A stretch of DNA of 36,388 nt from contig VFFD01000006.1 of the NCBI GenBank assembly GCA_018882745.1, positions 1 through 36,388 on the forward strand. Reading direction: 5' to 3'. The notes under the pieces are model-generated. The model saw nothing but the letters and a program-made list of their open reading frames with translations, searched no databases and was not told where the DNA came from. A program made the translations under genes and the position numbers. Of this stretch, positions 24,014-34,251 are shown in pieces; the stretch's first letter is position 1, and every line of letters begins with the position of its first letter. The DNA is from Candidatus Nanopelagicaceae bacterium. Lineage in GTDB: Bacteria; Actinomycetota; Actinomycetes; Nanopelagicales; Nanopelagicaceae.

Positions 24014-25065
24014 CCTCACTCGAAATCCGCGATCTCGGAGTCAAATTTGAATCTCGTCAGATTCTCTCAAAATTGAATCTCACTATTGAAGCTGGGGCAT
24101 TCGCTGCAATTCTTGGACCATCAGGTTGTGGCAAAACTACGTTGCTACGAACGATTGCTGGGTTGATTACACCATCTGAAGGCACTATTCGTTTCGGTAA
24201 ACAACTTGTGAGCGTCTCGTCTTTAGTTCTACCCCCTCACAAACGAAATATTGGTTACGTTCCTCAAGAAGGTGGACTATTTCCTCACCTCAATGTCGCA
24301 GAGAATGTTGGCTTTGCGCTAGGAAAAAAAATCTCACGCGATGAACGCCAGAGCATTATTGAATCGATGTTGACACTAGTTGGACTTTCAGGTTTTGAAA
24401 AACGACTTCCGCAAGAACTCAGTGGCGGACAACAAACCCGTATCGCTTTGGCGCGTGCGCTGGCGATGAAACCTGCGATGGTGCTTCTCGATGAACCCTT
24501 TGCTGCACTTGATCAAGCTCTGCGTGCCGGAATTAGCGAGGAGGTTGTCGCTCTTCTTAAGAGCACCAACACAACCACTGTCATGGTCACTCATGATCGA
24601 GAAGATGCTCTGGTTTCTGCCGATGTCATCGCTCTTATGCGCTCTGGATCGGTCGTTCAATCTGGAACGCCTGCTGAGGTCTATCTCAAGCCAATCTCTG
24701 CTGACGTTGCTGAGAGCACTGGAGATGTTGTAACAATTCCTGCTGTTCAATCCAACGAGGGCCGTTACTTTTCAATTCTCCACCATTCCGAAGGCCTTCC
24801 ACAGGATGGCTTAAAAGGTGAGCTTCTAGTCCGACCAGAAGAGATCCGAATCAGCGCCAACTCCACAGCCTCTCGGGTTACGGCGACGATCTCTCGGATT
24901 AACTATTACGGACACGACGCCCTTCTCGAACTGGAATTTGCTGGCATGGCAAAGTTGATTCGTGCCCGTGTGGCAGGCCCCATGAACTTTGAAGTCGGCC
25001 AGACCGTCTTTGTTGAGCATCAAGGGCCGATCCGCTGGGTGTCAGGAAATGCTACTCGCGAGTAA
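24010..25065 (+). CDS. fbpC: Ferric-iron ABC transporter ATPase
   Basis: This 351-residue ATPase powers the FbpAB importer from the cytoplasmic face. Motifs in order are Walker A GPSGCGKTT (about 37-45), a Q-loop in IGYVPQEGGLFPHLNVAENV, signature ELSGGQQTRIALARALAMKP, Walker B VLLDEPFAALD and H-loop VMVTHDREDAL. A C-terminal TOBE-like domain (about 240-350) follows, beginning around ELLVRPEEIRIS. GTG start, overlapping fbpB by 4 bp (GTGA). It ends 9 bp before the thiolase gene, so readthrough into fadA-fadB is possible. Confidence 0.94.
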   Translation: MTSLEIRDLGVKFESRQILSKLNLTIEAGAFAAILGPSGCGKTTLLRTIAGLITPSEGTIRFGKQLVSVSSLVLPPHKRNIGYVPQEGGLFPHLNVAENVGFALGKKISRDERQSIIESMLTLVGLSGFEKRLPQELSGGQQTRIALARALAMKPAMVLLDEPFAALDQALRAGISEEVVALLKSTNTTTVMVTHDREDALVSADVIALMRSGSVVQSGTPAEVYLKPISADVAESTGDVVTIPAVQSNEGRYFSILHHSEGLPQDGLKGELLVRPEEIRISANSTASRVTATISRINYYGHDALLELEFAGMAKLIRARVAGPMNFEVGQTVFVEHQGPIRWVSGNATRE

Positions 25066-25074
25066 CCTAGCGGC

Positions 25075-26280
25075 ATGAATACTGCCACTACCTCCACGAA
25101 TGTAGTCCTTGTCGATGCCGTCCGCTCTCCGTTTGGGAAGGCTGGAAGTTTGTACTCCGGAACCCGCGCCGATGACATCATCGTGCGATGCATTCGAGGT
25201 TTACTCGAGCGCAATCCGCAAGTTAAGCCAAGCGATGTTGATGATGTTGCGATTGCAGCAGCAACACAATTCGGCGATCAGGGAATGAACATTGGTCGCA
25301 GCGCAACACTTCTCGCTGGTCTTCCAAACACGGTTCCTGGATACTCCATTGATCGTTGGTGTGCAGGTGCGATGACATCTGTAACAACACTTGCCGGTTC
25401 AATTGTTATGGGTGCATATGACATCGCAATTGCAGGTGGCGTTGAACATATGGGAAATCATCCAATGGGTGAAGGAATGGATCCGAATCCTCGATATCTT
25501 GCAGAGAGATTAGTTGATACTGATGCGCTCTCCATGGGAAATACTGCAGAACGTCTCCACGATAAATTGCCGCATCTCACTAAAGAACGTGCAGATAAAT
25601 ATGCCCTGGCTTCACAACAGAAAACAGCAGCTGCATATGCATCCGGAAAGATTCAACCAAATTTGATTCCAGTTGCAGTGCGCTCTGCTGAACAAGGATG
25701 GGGCGTTGCAACAGTTGATGAACCACCTCGTCCCGGCACAACTATTGAAGCGCTCGCCGCTTTGAAAACTCCATTCCGACCTGCAGGACGTGTTACTGCT
25801 GGAAATGCAGCAGGCCTCAATGATGGCGCCACTGCTGCTCTCCTCGCTAGTGAGAAGAAGGCGAAAGAGCTCGGATTAGCTCCCAAAGCAAAACTTGTCA
25901 CTTTTGCGTTCGCTGGAGTTGAACCAGAAATCATGGGCTATGGACCTGTTCCCTCAACGCTCAAGGCGTTAGAAAAATCTGGCCTTTCCATTAGCGATAT
26001 TGGCCTCTTTGAAATCAATGAAGCTTTCGCAATTCAAGTTCTCTCATTCTTGGATTACTTTGGAATTGCTGATGATGATCCTCGCGTCAATATTTATGGC
26101 GGCGCAATTGCGGTAGGACATCCGCTTGCCTCCTCCGGAATCCGTTTGATGCTTAATTTGGCAGAAGGATTTAAAGAGCGTCCCGATGTCCGATACGGAA
26201 TCACCACAATGTGTATTGGACTTGGCATGGGTGGCACAGTCATCTGGGAGAACCCTCACTACAACGGTAAGGCGGCATAA
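25075..26280 (+). CDS. fadA: Acetyl-CoA acyltransferase (thiolase)
   Basis: This 401-residue thiolase cleaves 3-ketoacyl-CoA to acetyl-CoA and a shortened acyl-CoA in beta-oxidation. The nucleophile Cys96 lies in SIDRWCAGAMTSV. EINEAFAIQVL, GGAIAVGHPLASSG (His349) and TMCIGLGMGG (Cys380) complete the catalytic set. The short N-terminal extension NTATTSTNV precedes VVLVDAVRSPFGKAG. fadB begins 3 bp after its stop, making a beta-oxidation operon. The gap to fbpC is only 9 bp, although function differs. Streptomyces carry fadA-fadB near dxs and hemE (from memory), so fbpABC is the likely newcomer. Confidence 0.95.
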   Translation: MNTATTSTNVVLVDAVRSPFGKAGSLYSGTRADDIIVRCIRGLLERNPQVKPSDVDDVAIAAATQFGDQGMNIGRSATLLAGLPNTVPGYSIDRWCAGAMTSVTTLAGSIVMGAYDIAIAGGVEHMGNHPMGEGMDPNPRYLAERLVDTDALSMGNTAERLHDKLPHLTKERADKYALASQQKTAAAYASGKIQPNLIPVAVRSAEQGWGVATVDEPPRPGTTIEALAALKTPFRPAGRVTAGNAAGLNDGATAALLASEKKAKELGLAPKAKLVTFAFAGVEPEIMGYGPVPSTLKALEKSGLSISDIGLFEINEAFAIQVLSFLDYFGIADDDPRVNIYGGAIAVGHPLASSGIRLMLNLAEGFKERPDVRYGITTMCIGLGMGGTVIWENPHYNGKAA

Positions 26281-26283
26281 CTC

Positions 26284-28395
26284 ATGTCTGACATTACAAC
26301 CCCTGCTGGCGCGCCCGAAGAAGTCGTTACTAAAGCATTTGTCCGTGAGATTGATCTATCAGCTTTTGGCGCGATAGGAACTCTAGCGCTCATCACTATT
26401 GATAACGGTCTTGATCACACACGTCCGAATACCCTCGGCCCTAAGTCTCTGCAAGAACTTGATAATGCAATAACTCAAGCTGAAAATTCTTCAGCGGTGG
26501 CAATTGCTATTACTGGTAAGCCATTCATCTTTGCAGCGGGTGCCGATTTATCTGGTCTTCCTTTCGTGACTGAGAAGAGCCAGTCGCTTGCGATTGGAAA
26601 ACTTGGCCATGATATTTTCAAAAGACTCGGTCGTAGTAAGAAAACAACCTTTGCCTTCATTAATGGATTGGCGCTGGGTGGCGGACTAGAAGTTGGATTA
26701 CATTGCAATTATCGAACGATGGCATCAACTGCGATGACCGCGCTTCCAGAATGCTTCCTTGGAATCGTTCCTGGTTGGGGTGGAGCCACAATTCTTCCCA
26801 AACTCATTGGCCCAGAAAGGGCAGTTCAAGTCATCATCCTTAACGCTTTGAATAACAACACCATGATGAAAGCAAAAGATGCACATGCTCTTGGTGTGAT
26901 TGATGCGGTCTATGAACCTGCCGATTTCCTCGAGAAATCAGTTGCTTTCGCCGCTCGCATCATCTCCGGCAAAGAAAAAATTGAGCGACAGGATTACACC
27001 AGCGATGTTGCCTCATGGGATAAGGCAATTGCCACCGGAAAAGCGGCTATCGCCAAGAAGTATGGTGGCGCAGATATCGAAGCTCCCCGTCGCGCTCTTG
27101 AACTCATTTATGCAGCGCGTACCAATACTCTCGATCAAGGTTTTGATGCGGAAGATGAAATCCTGGCAAATCTTGTGATGGGAAATCCGCTCCGTGCATC
27201 GCTCTATGCATTCAATTTGATTCAGAAGAAGCGCAAGAAGGTCGAAGGTGCACCAAAGCCAGCTCTTGCGCGCAAAGTAACCAAAGTAGGAATCGTTGGC
27301 GCCGGACTTATGGCCTCACAACTTGCACTCCTTATGGTCCGTAATCTCAAAGTTCCTGTCGTGATGACAGATCTTGATCAGGCCCGTGTTGAAAAAGGTG
27401 TGGCATGGGTGCACGCTGAAATTGCCAAGTTAGTGGAGAAGAAGCGACTTAACGAAGAAGCTGGTCGCCGACTTTCACTCCTTGTCACAGGTTCTGTCGA
27501 TCAATCGGTATTCGCTGGCGCAGATTTTATTATTGAAGCCGTTTTTGAAGAACTCTCCATCAAGCAGAAGCTCTTTAAAGATCTCGAAGCGATTATCTCT
27601 CCTGAATGTATTCTCGCCACAAACACTTCTTCTCTTTCGGTGGAGAAAATGGGCGAAGGGCTAAAGAATCCAGAGCGGGTTGTTGGATTCCACTTCTTCA
27701 ATCCGGTTGCTGTCATGCCACTTCTTGAGGTAGCGCGTACCTCCAAGACTGATGATGCAACAACTGCTACGGCAATTAATGTTGGTAAAGAACTGAAGAA
27801 GACCATGATTATCTGCAAGGATGCACCTGGCTTTGTGGTCAATCGTCTCTTGACTCGATTCATGGGTGAAGTAACCGATGCAATGGATGAGGGCACACCT
27901 GCCGATGTTGCCGACAATGCACTTCGTCCGCTTGGCTTCCCAATGTCGCCATTTGAACTCTTTGGGCTTGTTGGACCTGGTGTTGCGCTACATGTCTCCA
28001 AGACTCTTAACGCAAACCTCGGTCCGCGATACCGAGTCTCCCCCACCGTCCAACGACTCGTTGATCAAAGCGTTAAGACTTTCTATGTTAAAGATGAATC
28101 TGGAAAATTAGTACCTAACCCTGAAGCAGTCGCACTTATTGAAAAAGGTACAAAGACTTCGACTTCTGATGAAGTACGTATGCGTGCACTGAAGGCGCTC
28201 GCCGAAGAAGCGCGCATGATGCTTGTTGAGGGCGTTGTGGCAACTCCAGCCGAAATTGATCTATGTATGTTGCTTGGTGCGGGATGGCCGATGCATCTCG
28301 GCGGAATCTTGCCTTACTTGGATCGAGAAGGAATTAGTGAAGCGGTTTGCGGTCAGCGGTTTCATCCGCATGGAGTTGCATCGCTTCCTGCTTAA
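26284..28395 (+). CDS. fadB: Fatty-acid oxidation multifunctional protein (enoyl-CoA hydratase/3-hydroxyacyl-CoA dehydrogenase)
   Basis: This 703-residue bifunctional enzyme forms the hydratase and dehydrogenase steps of beta-oxidation with FadA. The N-terminal crotonase domain (about 1-300) shows FIFAAGADLSGLPF, NGLALGGGLEVGLH and PECFLGIVPGWGGATI. The C-terminal part begins with the NAD-binding VGIVGAGLMASQLALL (about 336-351), in the ASQ form common to actinobacterial FadB. FHFFNPVAVMPLLEVAR holds the dehydrogenase His and KDAPGFVVNRLLTRFMGEV follows. The 3' end overlaps the convergent dxs gene by 62 bp. Length and domain order are normal for the family. Confidence 0.95.
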   Translation: MSDITTPAGAPEEVVTKAFVREIDLSAFGAIGTLALITIDNGLDHTRPNTLGPKSLQELDNAITQAENSSAVAIAITGKPFIFAAGADLSGLPFVTEKSQSLAIGKLGHDIFKRLGRSKKTTFAFINGLALGGGLEVGLHCNYRTMASTAMTALPECFLGIVPGWGGATILPKLIGPERAVQVIILNALNNNTMMKAKDAHALGVIDAVYEPADFLEKSVAFAARIISGKEKIERQDYTSDVASWDKAIATGKAAIAKKYGGADIEAPRRALELIYAARTNTLDQGFDAEDEILANLVMGNPLRASLYAFNLIQKKRKKVEGAPKPALARKVTKVGIVGAGLMASQLALLMVRNLKVPVVMTDLDQARVEKGVAWVHAEIAKLVEKKRLNEEAGRRLSLLVTGSVDQSVFAGADFIIEAVFEELSIKQKLFKDLEAIISPECILATNTSSLSVEKMGEGLKNPERVVGFHFFNPVAVMPLLEVARTSKTDDATTATAINVGKELKKTMIICKDAPGFVVNRLLTRFMGEVTDAMDEGTPADVADNALRPLGFPMSPFELFGLVGPGVALHVSKTLNANLGPRYRVSPTVQRLVDQSVKTFYVKDESGKLVPNPEAVALIEKGTKTSTSDEVRMRALKALAEEARMMLVEGVVATPAEIDLCMLLGAGWPMHLGGILPYLDREGISEAVCGQRFHPHGVASLPA

Positions 28396-30268
28396 CTCCA
28401 TCTGATGCCCAGCCCACAAGCTGACGCGTAACGTTTTGGACGGTAATTCCTAAATCTTCCAAGATTTCTTGACGCTTGGAATGTTCGATGAACTCTAATG
28501 GAACGCCGATGGAATGAAGTGGAATCTCTAAACTATTCTCGCGGAAAATTTCCGAGATAGTGCTGGCGATGCCGCCATGCTTGATTCCATCTTCTAACAC
28601 CACAACTCGCTTGTATCGTCTCGCTAGAGCTATGAGAGACGCTGCAGGTAATGGTTTTACCCAACGCGGATCGATGACAGTAACGCCTACTCCCTCGCGA
28701 TAAGCCTGGGCAGCAGCATCAACCGCGACAGCTGCCATAGCACCAATGCTTACCAATAGAACATCTGCGCTCTCACCCCGATAGAGAATGTCAACGCCTT
28801 CTCTCCGTTCGAAGGCAGGAATTTCTTTTGCAACTGCGCCCTTAGGAAAGCGGAGGATTGAAGGCGCATCAGAGATCGCGATGCACTCACGTAGTAACTC
28901 GCGCAACCTCACGCCATCACGCGGCGCTGCTACATGTGCGGTTGGAATGATTCCGGTAAGAGCAAGATCCCAAATACCGTGGTGTGAAGGACCGTCATCT
29001 CCCGTTATGCCTGCTCGATCAAGAATAAAAGTAACTCCAGCTTTGTGGAGCGCAACATCAAGTAGTAATTGATCAAAGGCACGATTCAAAAATGTTGAGT
29101 ACACGGCGACGACAGGATGCAGACCCGTATAAGCCATACCTGCTGCCGATGTTGTGGCATGTTGTTCTGCGATTCCTACATCAAAGGTGCGCTCTGGGAA
29201 TTCTCTTTGGAATTTATCGAGCCCTGTGGGACCTAGCATCGCAGCTGTTATCGCCACTACATCTTTACGCTCTCGGCCAATTTCCACGAGAGATTCAGAG
29301 AAGATATTGGTCCATGACGGGCCACCTTTGCTGAGTGGCTCTCCCGTTTCTGGATCGACAACGCCAACAGCATGAAATTTCTCAGCTTCATCTTGAATGG
29401 CCGGCGCGTGACCACGACCTTTTTCAGTGATGGCATGCACTAAAACTGGGCCTTCAAATTTCTTCGCCTGCAATAAAGCTTTCTCAAGAGCAGTGATGTC
29501 ATGGCCATCAACTGGCCCTAGATACTTCAAACCTAAATCTTCAAACATGCCTTGCGGAGCGACGATATCTTTGATGCCTTTCTTCATGCCGTGCAAAGTT
29601 TCATAAATCGGTTGACCCACGACTGGGGTTCTCTCCAGAACACCTTTGCCCCAATCCAAGAATTTTTCGTAACCCTTTGTTGCTCGAAGCGTCGAAAGAT
29701 ACGTGGCAACGCCGCCAATCGTTGGCGAATAGGAACGTTCATTGTCATTAACAACAATCACTAGGCGCAAGTTCTCTGAGGCCGCGATGTTATTGAGCGC
29801 TTCCCACGCCATTCCGCCCGTGAGCGACCCATCGCCGACAACGGCAACTACGGTGCGCTCTGTTTCGCCTTGAATCATGAAACCACGAGCGATTCCATCT
29901 GCCCAAGAAAGAGCGGTCGAAGCATGTGAATTCTCAATCACATCATGTGCGCTCTCGCCTCGGTTTGGATAGCCAGCGATGCCGCCTCGTTGGCGGAGCT
30001 TCTCAAAACCATCCGCGCGACCGGTAAGAATCTTATGGACATAACTTTGGTGTCCAGTATCAAAGACCACGACATCACGTGGTGATTCAAAGACTCGGTG
30101 AATGGCGATTGTTAACTCAACAATTCCTAAATTTGGTCCAAGGTGGCCGCCAGATTTAGAGACTTTCTCAATAAGGAAACTTCTGATCTCTTGTGAGAGC
30201 TCTTCGAGTTCTGCCAGATTGAGGCGCGCCAAATCGCTCGGCGATTTTATGCGTGGCAGATACTTCAT
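28334..30268 (-). CDS. dxs: 1-Deoxy-D-xylulose-5-phosphate synthase
   Basis: This 644-residue thiamine-diphosphate enzyme joins pyruvate and glyceraldehyde-3-phosphate, the first step of the MEP isoprenoid pathway. SGGHLGPNLGIVELTIAIHR, VFDTGHQSYVHKILTGR and the TPP motif VVGDGSLTGGMAWEALNN are in the N-terminal part. The transketolase pyrimidine domain includes DVGIAEQHATTSAAGMAYTG and DRAGITGDDGPSHHG. The last 25 residues or so, after RQLVGWASD, are coded antisense to the fadB 3' end and look non-conserved. It is downstream of acnA with a 20-bp gap on the same strand. Gene order with rnd resembles mycobacterial dxs1-Rv2681. Confidence 0.96.
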   Translation of the reverse strand: MKYLPRIKSPSDLARLNLAELEELSQEIRSFLIEKVSKSGGHLGPNLGIVELTIAIHRVFESPRDVVVFDTGHQSYVHKILTGRADGFEKLRQRGGIAGYPNRGESAHDVIENSHASTALSWADGIARGFMIQGETERTVVAVVGDGSLTGGMAWEALNNIAASENLRLVIVVNDNERSYSPTIGGVATYLSTLRATKGYEKFLDWGKGVLERTPVVGQPIYETLHGMKKGIKDIVAPQGMFEDLGLKYLGPVDGHDITALEKALLQAKKFEGPVLVHAITEKGRGHAPAIQDEAEKFHAVGVVDPETGEPLSKGGPSWTNIFSESLVEIGRERKDVVAITAAMLGPTGLDKFQREFPERTFDVGIAEQHATTSAAGMAYTGLHPVVAVYSTFLNRAFDQLLLDVALHKAGVTFILDRAGITGDDGPSHHGIWDLALTGIIPTAHVAAPRDGVRLRELLRECIAISDAPSILRFPKGAVAKEIPAFERREGVDILYRGESADVLLVSIGAMAAVAVDAAAQAYREGVGVTVIDPRWVKPLPAASLIALARRYKRVVVLEDGIKHGGIASTISEIFRENSLEIPLHSIGVPLEFIEHSKRQEILEDLGITVQNVTRQLVGWASDGVKQEAMQLHADETADRKPLH

Positions 30269-30288
30269 GTTGTAATGGTATCGGCGAA

Positions 30289-32946
30289 CTAAGAAATAAG
30301 AGAGCGCAAGACGTACTGCATGATCCCGCCATGGCGGTAGTAATCCGCCTCACCTGGGGTATCGATACGTACCTTCGCAGTAAAACTCTTATCTCCCGCA
30401 GTCACCTTTACGCTAGCGGGGATTCCGCCCTCATTGAGAGCTGTAACACCCTCGATGGAGAACGTCTCTTCGCCAGTAAGGCCAAGTGACTCAGAGTTCT
30501 CGCCATCATTAAATTGAAGTGGAAGAACCCCCATTCCAATCAGATTTGATCGATGGATGCGCTCAAAAGATTCTGCAATAACTGCTTTAACTCCGAGTAG
30601 CGCCGTTCCTTTTGCAGCCCAATCGCGCGATGAACCTGAGCCATATTCTTTTCCAGCCAGAATCACCAATGGAATTTTCGCTGCTTGATAGGCCATCGAA
30701 GCTTCATAGATTGTGCTTTGTTCACCATTGTTGAGGAAGTTTCTTGTAAAACCACCTTCAACGCCGTTAAGGAGAAGATTCTTCAATCGAATGTTCGCGA
30801 ATGTACCTCTAATCATCACTTCATGATTTCCGCGGCGCGAACCATATGAATTGAAATCAGCTTTAGCAACACCATTCTCAGCGAGATATTTACCTGCTGG
30901 CGAGTCCGCTTTTATGGATCCCGCAGGCGAGATGTGATCTGTTGTTACCGAATCACCGAGTTTTGCTAGCACCCGAGCGCCTTTGATATCTGTGACCGGA
31001 ACTGGATTACGCGGCATTCCTTCAAAATATGGTGGCTTACGTACATACGTTGACTTTGCATCCCACTCGAAAACTTTTCCAGTAGGCGTAGCAAGTGAAG
31101 TCCAGCGATGATCGCCGGCAAAAACACTTGAATAATCCTTCTTGAACATTTCAGAGGAAACCACTCCATCAATTACAGCTTGGATCTCAGAAGGGCTAGG
31201 CCAGATATCTTTGAGGAAGACATCATTTCCTTGCGCATCCTTGCCAAGTGGATCCTTATCGAAATCATGATCCATAGAACCGGCGATTGAATATGCAACA
31301 ACTAATGGAGGTGAAGCCAGATAGTTCATCTTCACATCAGGGCTGATACGGCCTTCAAAGTTACGGTTTCCCGATAACACAGCTGCTACCGCTAAATCAT
31401 TCTCATTGACCGCTTTACTTACCTCGACTGGGAGCGGACCAGAGTTTCCAATACATGTCACGCAACCATAACCAACGAGATTGAAGCCAAGCCTTTCGAG
31501 GTATGGCGTTAGCCCTGACTTTTCATAGTAGTTCGTTACGACTTTGGAACCAGGAGCGAGTGTGGTCTTAACCCACGGCTTGCTCTGTAAACCCTTCTCC
31601 ACTGCTTTCTTCGCCAATAAACCTGCGCCAATCATGACGCTCGGATTTGAAGTATTGGTACATGAAGTGATCGAGGCAATTACAACAGAACCATTTGTGA
31701 CCGAGCCAGCTCGCGAATTCACTGTGACATCAACGGGAGTGCGCGCACTCTTATCCGAAAGATAAGTAGGAACACTTTTGGCAAAGGCAGCCTTTGCGTC
31801 ACTCAAGGAGACGCGATCTTGTGGACGCTTAGGTCCAGCGATTGATGGAACTACAGATGCAAGATCTAATTCAAGATGCTCGGAGAAACGCGGAGTTGCA
31901 TTGGGGTCATGCCAAATACCTTGGCGCTTTGAATAACTCTCAACCAAGGCAAGTTGTTCAGCTGTCCTTCCAGTTAATTCAAGGTATTTGATCGTCTCGT
32001 CATCAATAGGAAATATCGCTACAGTCGAACCATATTCAGGCGACATATTTCCAATCGTTGCGCGATTCGCCATCGGAAGCGCACTGACGCCAGGTCCATA
32101 AAATTCCACAAACTTGCCAACTACTCCATGCTTGCGGAGCATCTCTGTGATTGTAAGAACGAGATCAGTTGCAGTAGTTCCAACTGGAAGTGAACCTTTG
32201 AGTTTGAATCCAACCACGCGCGGTATCAGCATCGAGACGGGCTGGCCAAGCAGCGCAGCTTCAGCCTCGATTCCGCCTACTCCCCAACCGAGGACTCCAA
32301 GTCCATTCACCATAGTCGTGTGGGAATCAGTTCCTACAACAGTGTCTGGATAAGCGCGCTCAACACCGTTAACGCTACGCACCATGACGACACGAGCGAG
32401 ATATTCAATATTCACTTGGTGGACGATTCCAGTTCCAGGTGGAACCACTTTGAATTCATCAAACGCGCTCTGGCCCCAACGAAGGAATCTATAGCGCTCC
32501 TGATTTCTCTCATATTCAATATCTACGTTCTGTTGGAAAGAATCCTTCGTTCCATATGTATCTGCAATGACCGAGTGATCAATAACAAGTTCTGCCGGAG
32601 CGAGTGGATTAACACGGCTGGGATCTCCACCAAGTTCAGCGATTGCTTCGCGCATTGTTGCTAAATCAACTACACAAGGCACGCCTGTGAAGTCCTGCAT
32701 TATGACACGCGCCGGGGTGAATTGAATTTCGGTATCTGGTTGAGAATCTGGGTTCCAGGAAGCAAGTGCTTCAATCTGCTTTGCGGTGATGTTGGCACCA
32801 TCTTCGGTTCGCAGTAAGTTCTCGAGAAGAATCTTGAGTGAAAATGGAAGAGTTGCTGCGGATGGAAGTTTTGTGATGTCAAAGATTTCGTAGCTCTTAC
32901 CGGAAACTTCGAGTGAGGTACGCGCGCCAAAGGAGTTTTTACTCAT
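30289..32946 (-). CDS. acnA: Aconitate hydratase A
   Basis: This 885-residue Fe-S enzyme interconverts citrate and isocitrate in the TCA cycle. The cluster ligands are visible in [19 protein letters not shown] and [55 protein letters not shown] and the C-terminal swivel domain with [33 protein letters not shown] and [15 protein letters not shown] are in order. Full length for the IRP1/AcnA group. It heads a minus-strand unit with dxs. As an oxygen-sensitive Fe-S enzyme, it is functionally linked to the nearby iron importer, although no shared control is visible. Confidence 0.97.
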   Translation of the reverse strand: MSKNSFGARTSLEVSGKSYEIFDITKLPSAATLPFSLKILLENLLRTEDGANITAKQIEALASWNPDSQPDTEIQFTPARVIMQDFTGVPCVVDLATMREAIAELGGDPSRVNPLAPAELVIDHSVIADTYGTKDSFQQNVDIEYERNQERYRFLRWGQSAFDEFKVVPPGTGIVHQVNIEYLARVVMVRSVNGVERAYPDTVVGTDSHTTMVNGLGVLGWGVGGIEAEAALLGQPVSMLIPRVVGFKLKGSLPVGTTATDLVLTITEMLRKHGVVGKFVEFYGPGVSALPMANRATIGNMSPEYGSTVAIFPIDDETIKYLELTGRTAEQLALVESYSKRQGIWHDPNATPRFSEHLELDLASVVPSIAGPKRPQDRVSLSDAKAAFAKSVPTYLSDKSARTPVDVTVNSRAGSVTNGSVVIASITSCTNTSNPSVMIGAGLLAKKAVEKGLQSKPWVKTTLAPGSKVVTNYYEKSGLTPYLERLGFNLVGYGCVTCIGNSGPLPVEVSKAVNENDLAVAAVLSGNRNFEGRISPDVKMNYLASPPLVVAYSIAGSMDHDFDKDPLGKDAQGNDVFLKDIWPSPSEIQAVIDGVVSSEMFKKDYSSVFAGDHRWTSLATPTGKVFEWDAKSTYVRKPPYFEGMPRNPVPVTDIKGARVLAKLGDSVTTDHISPAGSIKADSPAGKYLAENGVAKADFNSYGSRRGNHEVMIRGTFANIRLKNLLLNGVEGGFTRNFLNNGEQSTIYEASMAYQAAKIPLVILAGKEYGSGSSRDWAAKGTALLGVKAVIAESFERIHRSNLIGMGVLPLQFNDGENSESLGLTGEETFSIEGVTALNEGGIPASVKVTAGDKSFTAKVRIDTPGEADYYRHGGIMQYVLRSLIS

Positions 32947-33003
32947 GGGCGAATACTAACTTGAAGCGATTTCTCTCTGGCCAGCACCGCTTGCGCAAAA
33001 TTC

Positions 33004-34164
33004 CTACGCTGGCATGAAACGCGCCACACACTCCATATGAGCCGTCATAGGAAAGAGGTCGAAAGCTCGAATCTTCTCTAATGCGAAGCCACGATCCCGT
33101 AGATAGGCAGTATCACGCGCTAAGGCAGCCGGATCGCAGGCAACATACACAATGCTTCGAGGCTTGAGCGCGACAACAGAATCAATAACGGATGCACCAG
33201 CGCCTGATCTCGGCGGATCAAGAACAACGACATTCGCCGCGACATATTTCTGAAGCGAGCGTTCGACTTTTCCTTGAACTACTTCAATTCGATCTTCAGT
33301 TGCGAAATTCCGCTTTGCATCGGTCACTGCGTTGTCATCAGACTCAATCAGCGTGATGCGACCCCCGGGGCCAATGTCGGGTAGGAGCGCGGCAACGAAT
33401 AGCCCTGCACCTCCATACAGATCAAAGACATGATCACCACTTTTAACCTGTGCAAACTCTTTGACAACCTTCGAGAGCAATTCGGCCGCCTGCTTATGAC
33501 TCTGCCAGAATGAAATTGGGTTGAGCGAAAAAGTGAAGCCAGCAACGTCTTCATGAATCAGCGAGTGATTTTCACGACCCTCAATTACAACTTCCTTTTC
33601 ACCGCGAGAAGTGATGGCAACATCAACCCTCTTACCTTTAGGCAACTTGCGCTGATTGATCTCTGAAATATCAATTGCTTCGCTAGCAATGAGACACCGT
33701 TCTATTTCTACAATCTTGGAACTTCGAGCAGCAAAAAGCCCAAGCTTTCCACCTTCGGAGACCGAAAACTCCATTCGATTTCGCCAGTGAAGTGTGGGAG
33801 AAACCTCCTCAACAACTACTTCAACTTCCTCTTTTGCTAAGCGCTGGAACTGTTCCTTGATGATAAGAGCTTTCAACGTTCTTTGATGAGAGACCTCGAT
33901 GTGCTGGAAATCGCAACCACCACAACCTCCAACATGAGCATATTTACACGGAGGGGTAATGCGATGCGGTGATGCCGTGATGACTTCGACACAATTTCCG
34001 CGAGCAAATGACTTTGATACATCAGTAATCTCAACAACAACTCTCTCGCCTGGAATTGCATAACGTACGAAAATTACCTGCCCATCATGACGCGCAACAC
34101 AATGTCCGCCATGCGCAATCGCAGTGACATCAACTTCGACGCGCTCGCCGCTTTGCATCATCAC
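33004..34164 (-). CDS. RlmD/TrmA-type 5-methyluridine RNA methyltransferase
   Basis: This 386-residue SAM-dependent enzyme probably methylates a uridine in rRNA or tRNA. An N-terminal TRAM domain (about 4-62) is followed by cysteines C73, C81, C84 and C157, spaced as the 4Fe-4S ligands of RumA/RlmD. SAM-binding residues are in VFDLYGGAGLFVAALLP and LIESDDNAVTDAKRN. VVLDPPRSGA, the nucleophile Cys343 in VACDPAALARD and Glu378 in MTAHMECVARF complete the site. It corresponds to Rv2689c by position (from memory). It diverges from the trkA pair across 87 bp. Whether the target is rRNA or tRNA cannot be settled by sequence. Confidence 0.92.
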   Translation of the reverse strand: MMMQSGERVEVDVTAIAHGGHCVARHDGQVIFVRYAIPGERVVVEITDVSKSFARGNCVEVITASPHRITPPCKYAHVGGCGGCDFQHIEVSHQRTLKALIIKEQFQRLAKEEVEVVVEEVSPTLHWRNRMEFSVSEGGKLGLFAARSSKIVEIERCLIASEAIDISEINQRKLPKGKRVDVAITSRGEKEVVIEGRENHSLIHEDVAGFTFSLNPISFWQSHKQAAELLSKVVKEFAQVKSGDHVFDLYGGAGLFVAALLPDIGPGGRITLIESDDNAVTDAKRNFATEDRIEVVQGKVERSLQKYVAANVVVLDPPRSGAGASVIDSVVALKPRSIVYVACDPAALARDTAYLRDRGFALEKIRAFDLFPMTAHMECVARFMPA

Positions 34165-34251
34165 TCCTCATGCCGCTTTCATGGTGGATTCCACCGCAAT
34201 CCTTAGCGTGGATTACAGAGTATGTAGCCTAAAGGTGTAAATTCTCCTTTT

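Noticed and set aside
27501-28046. 181-codon minus-strand open frame inside fadB
   Set aside because: Antisense shadow of conserved FadB sequence, with no start signal or motif.
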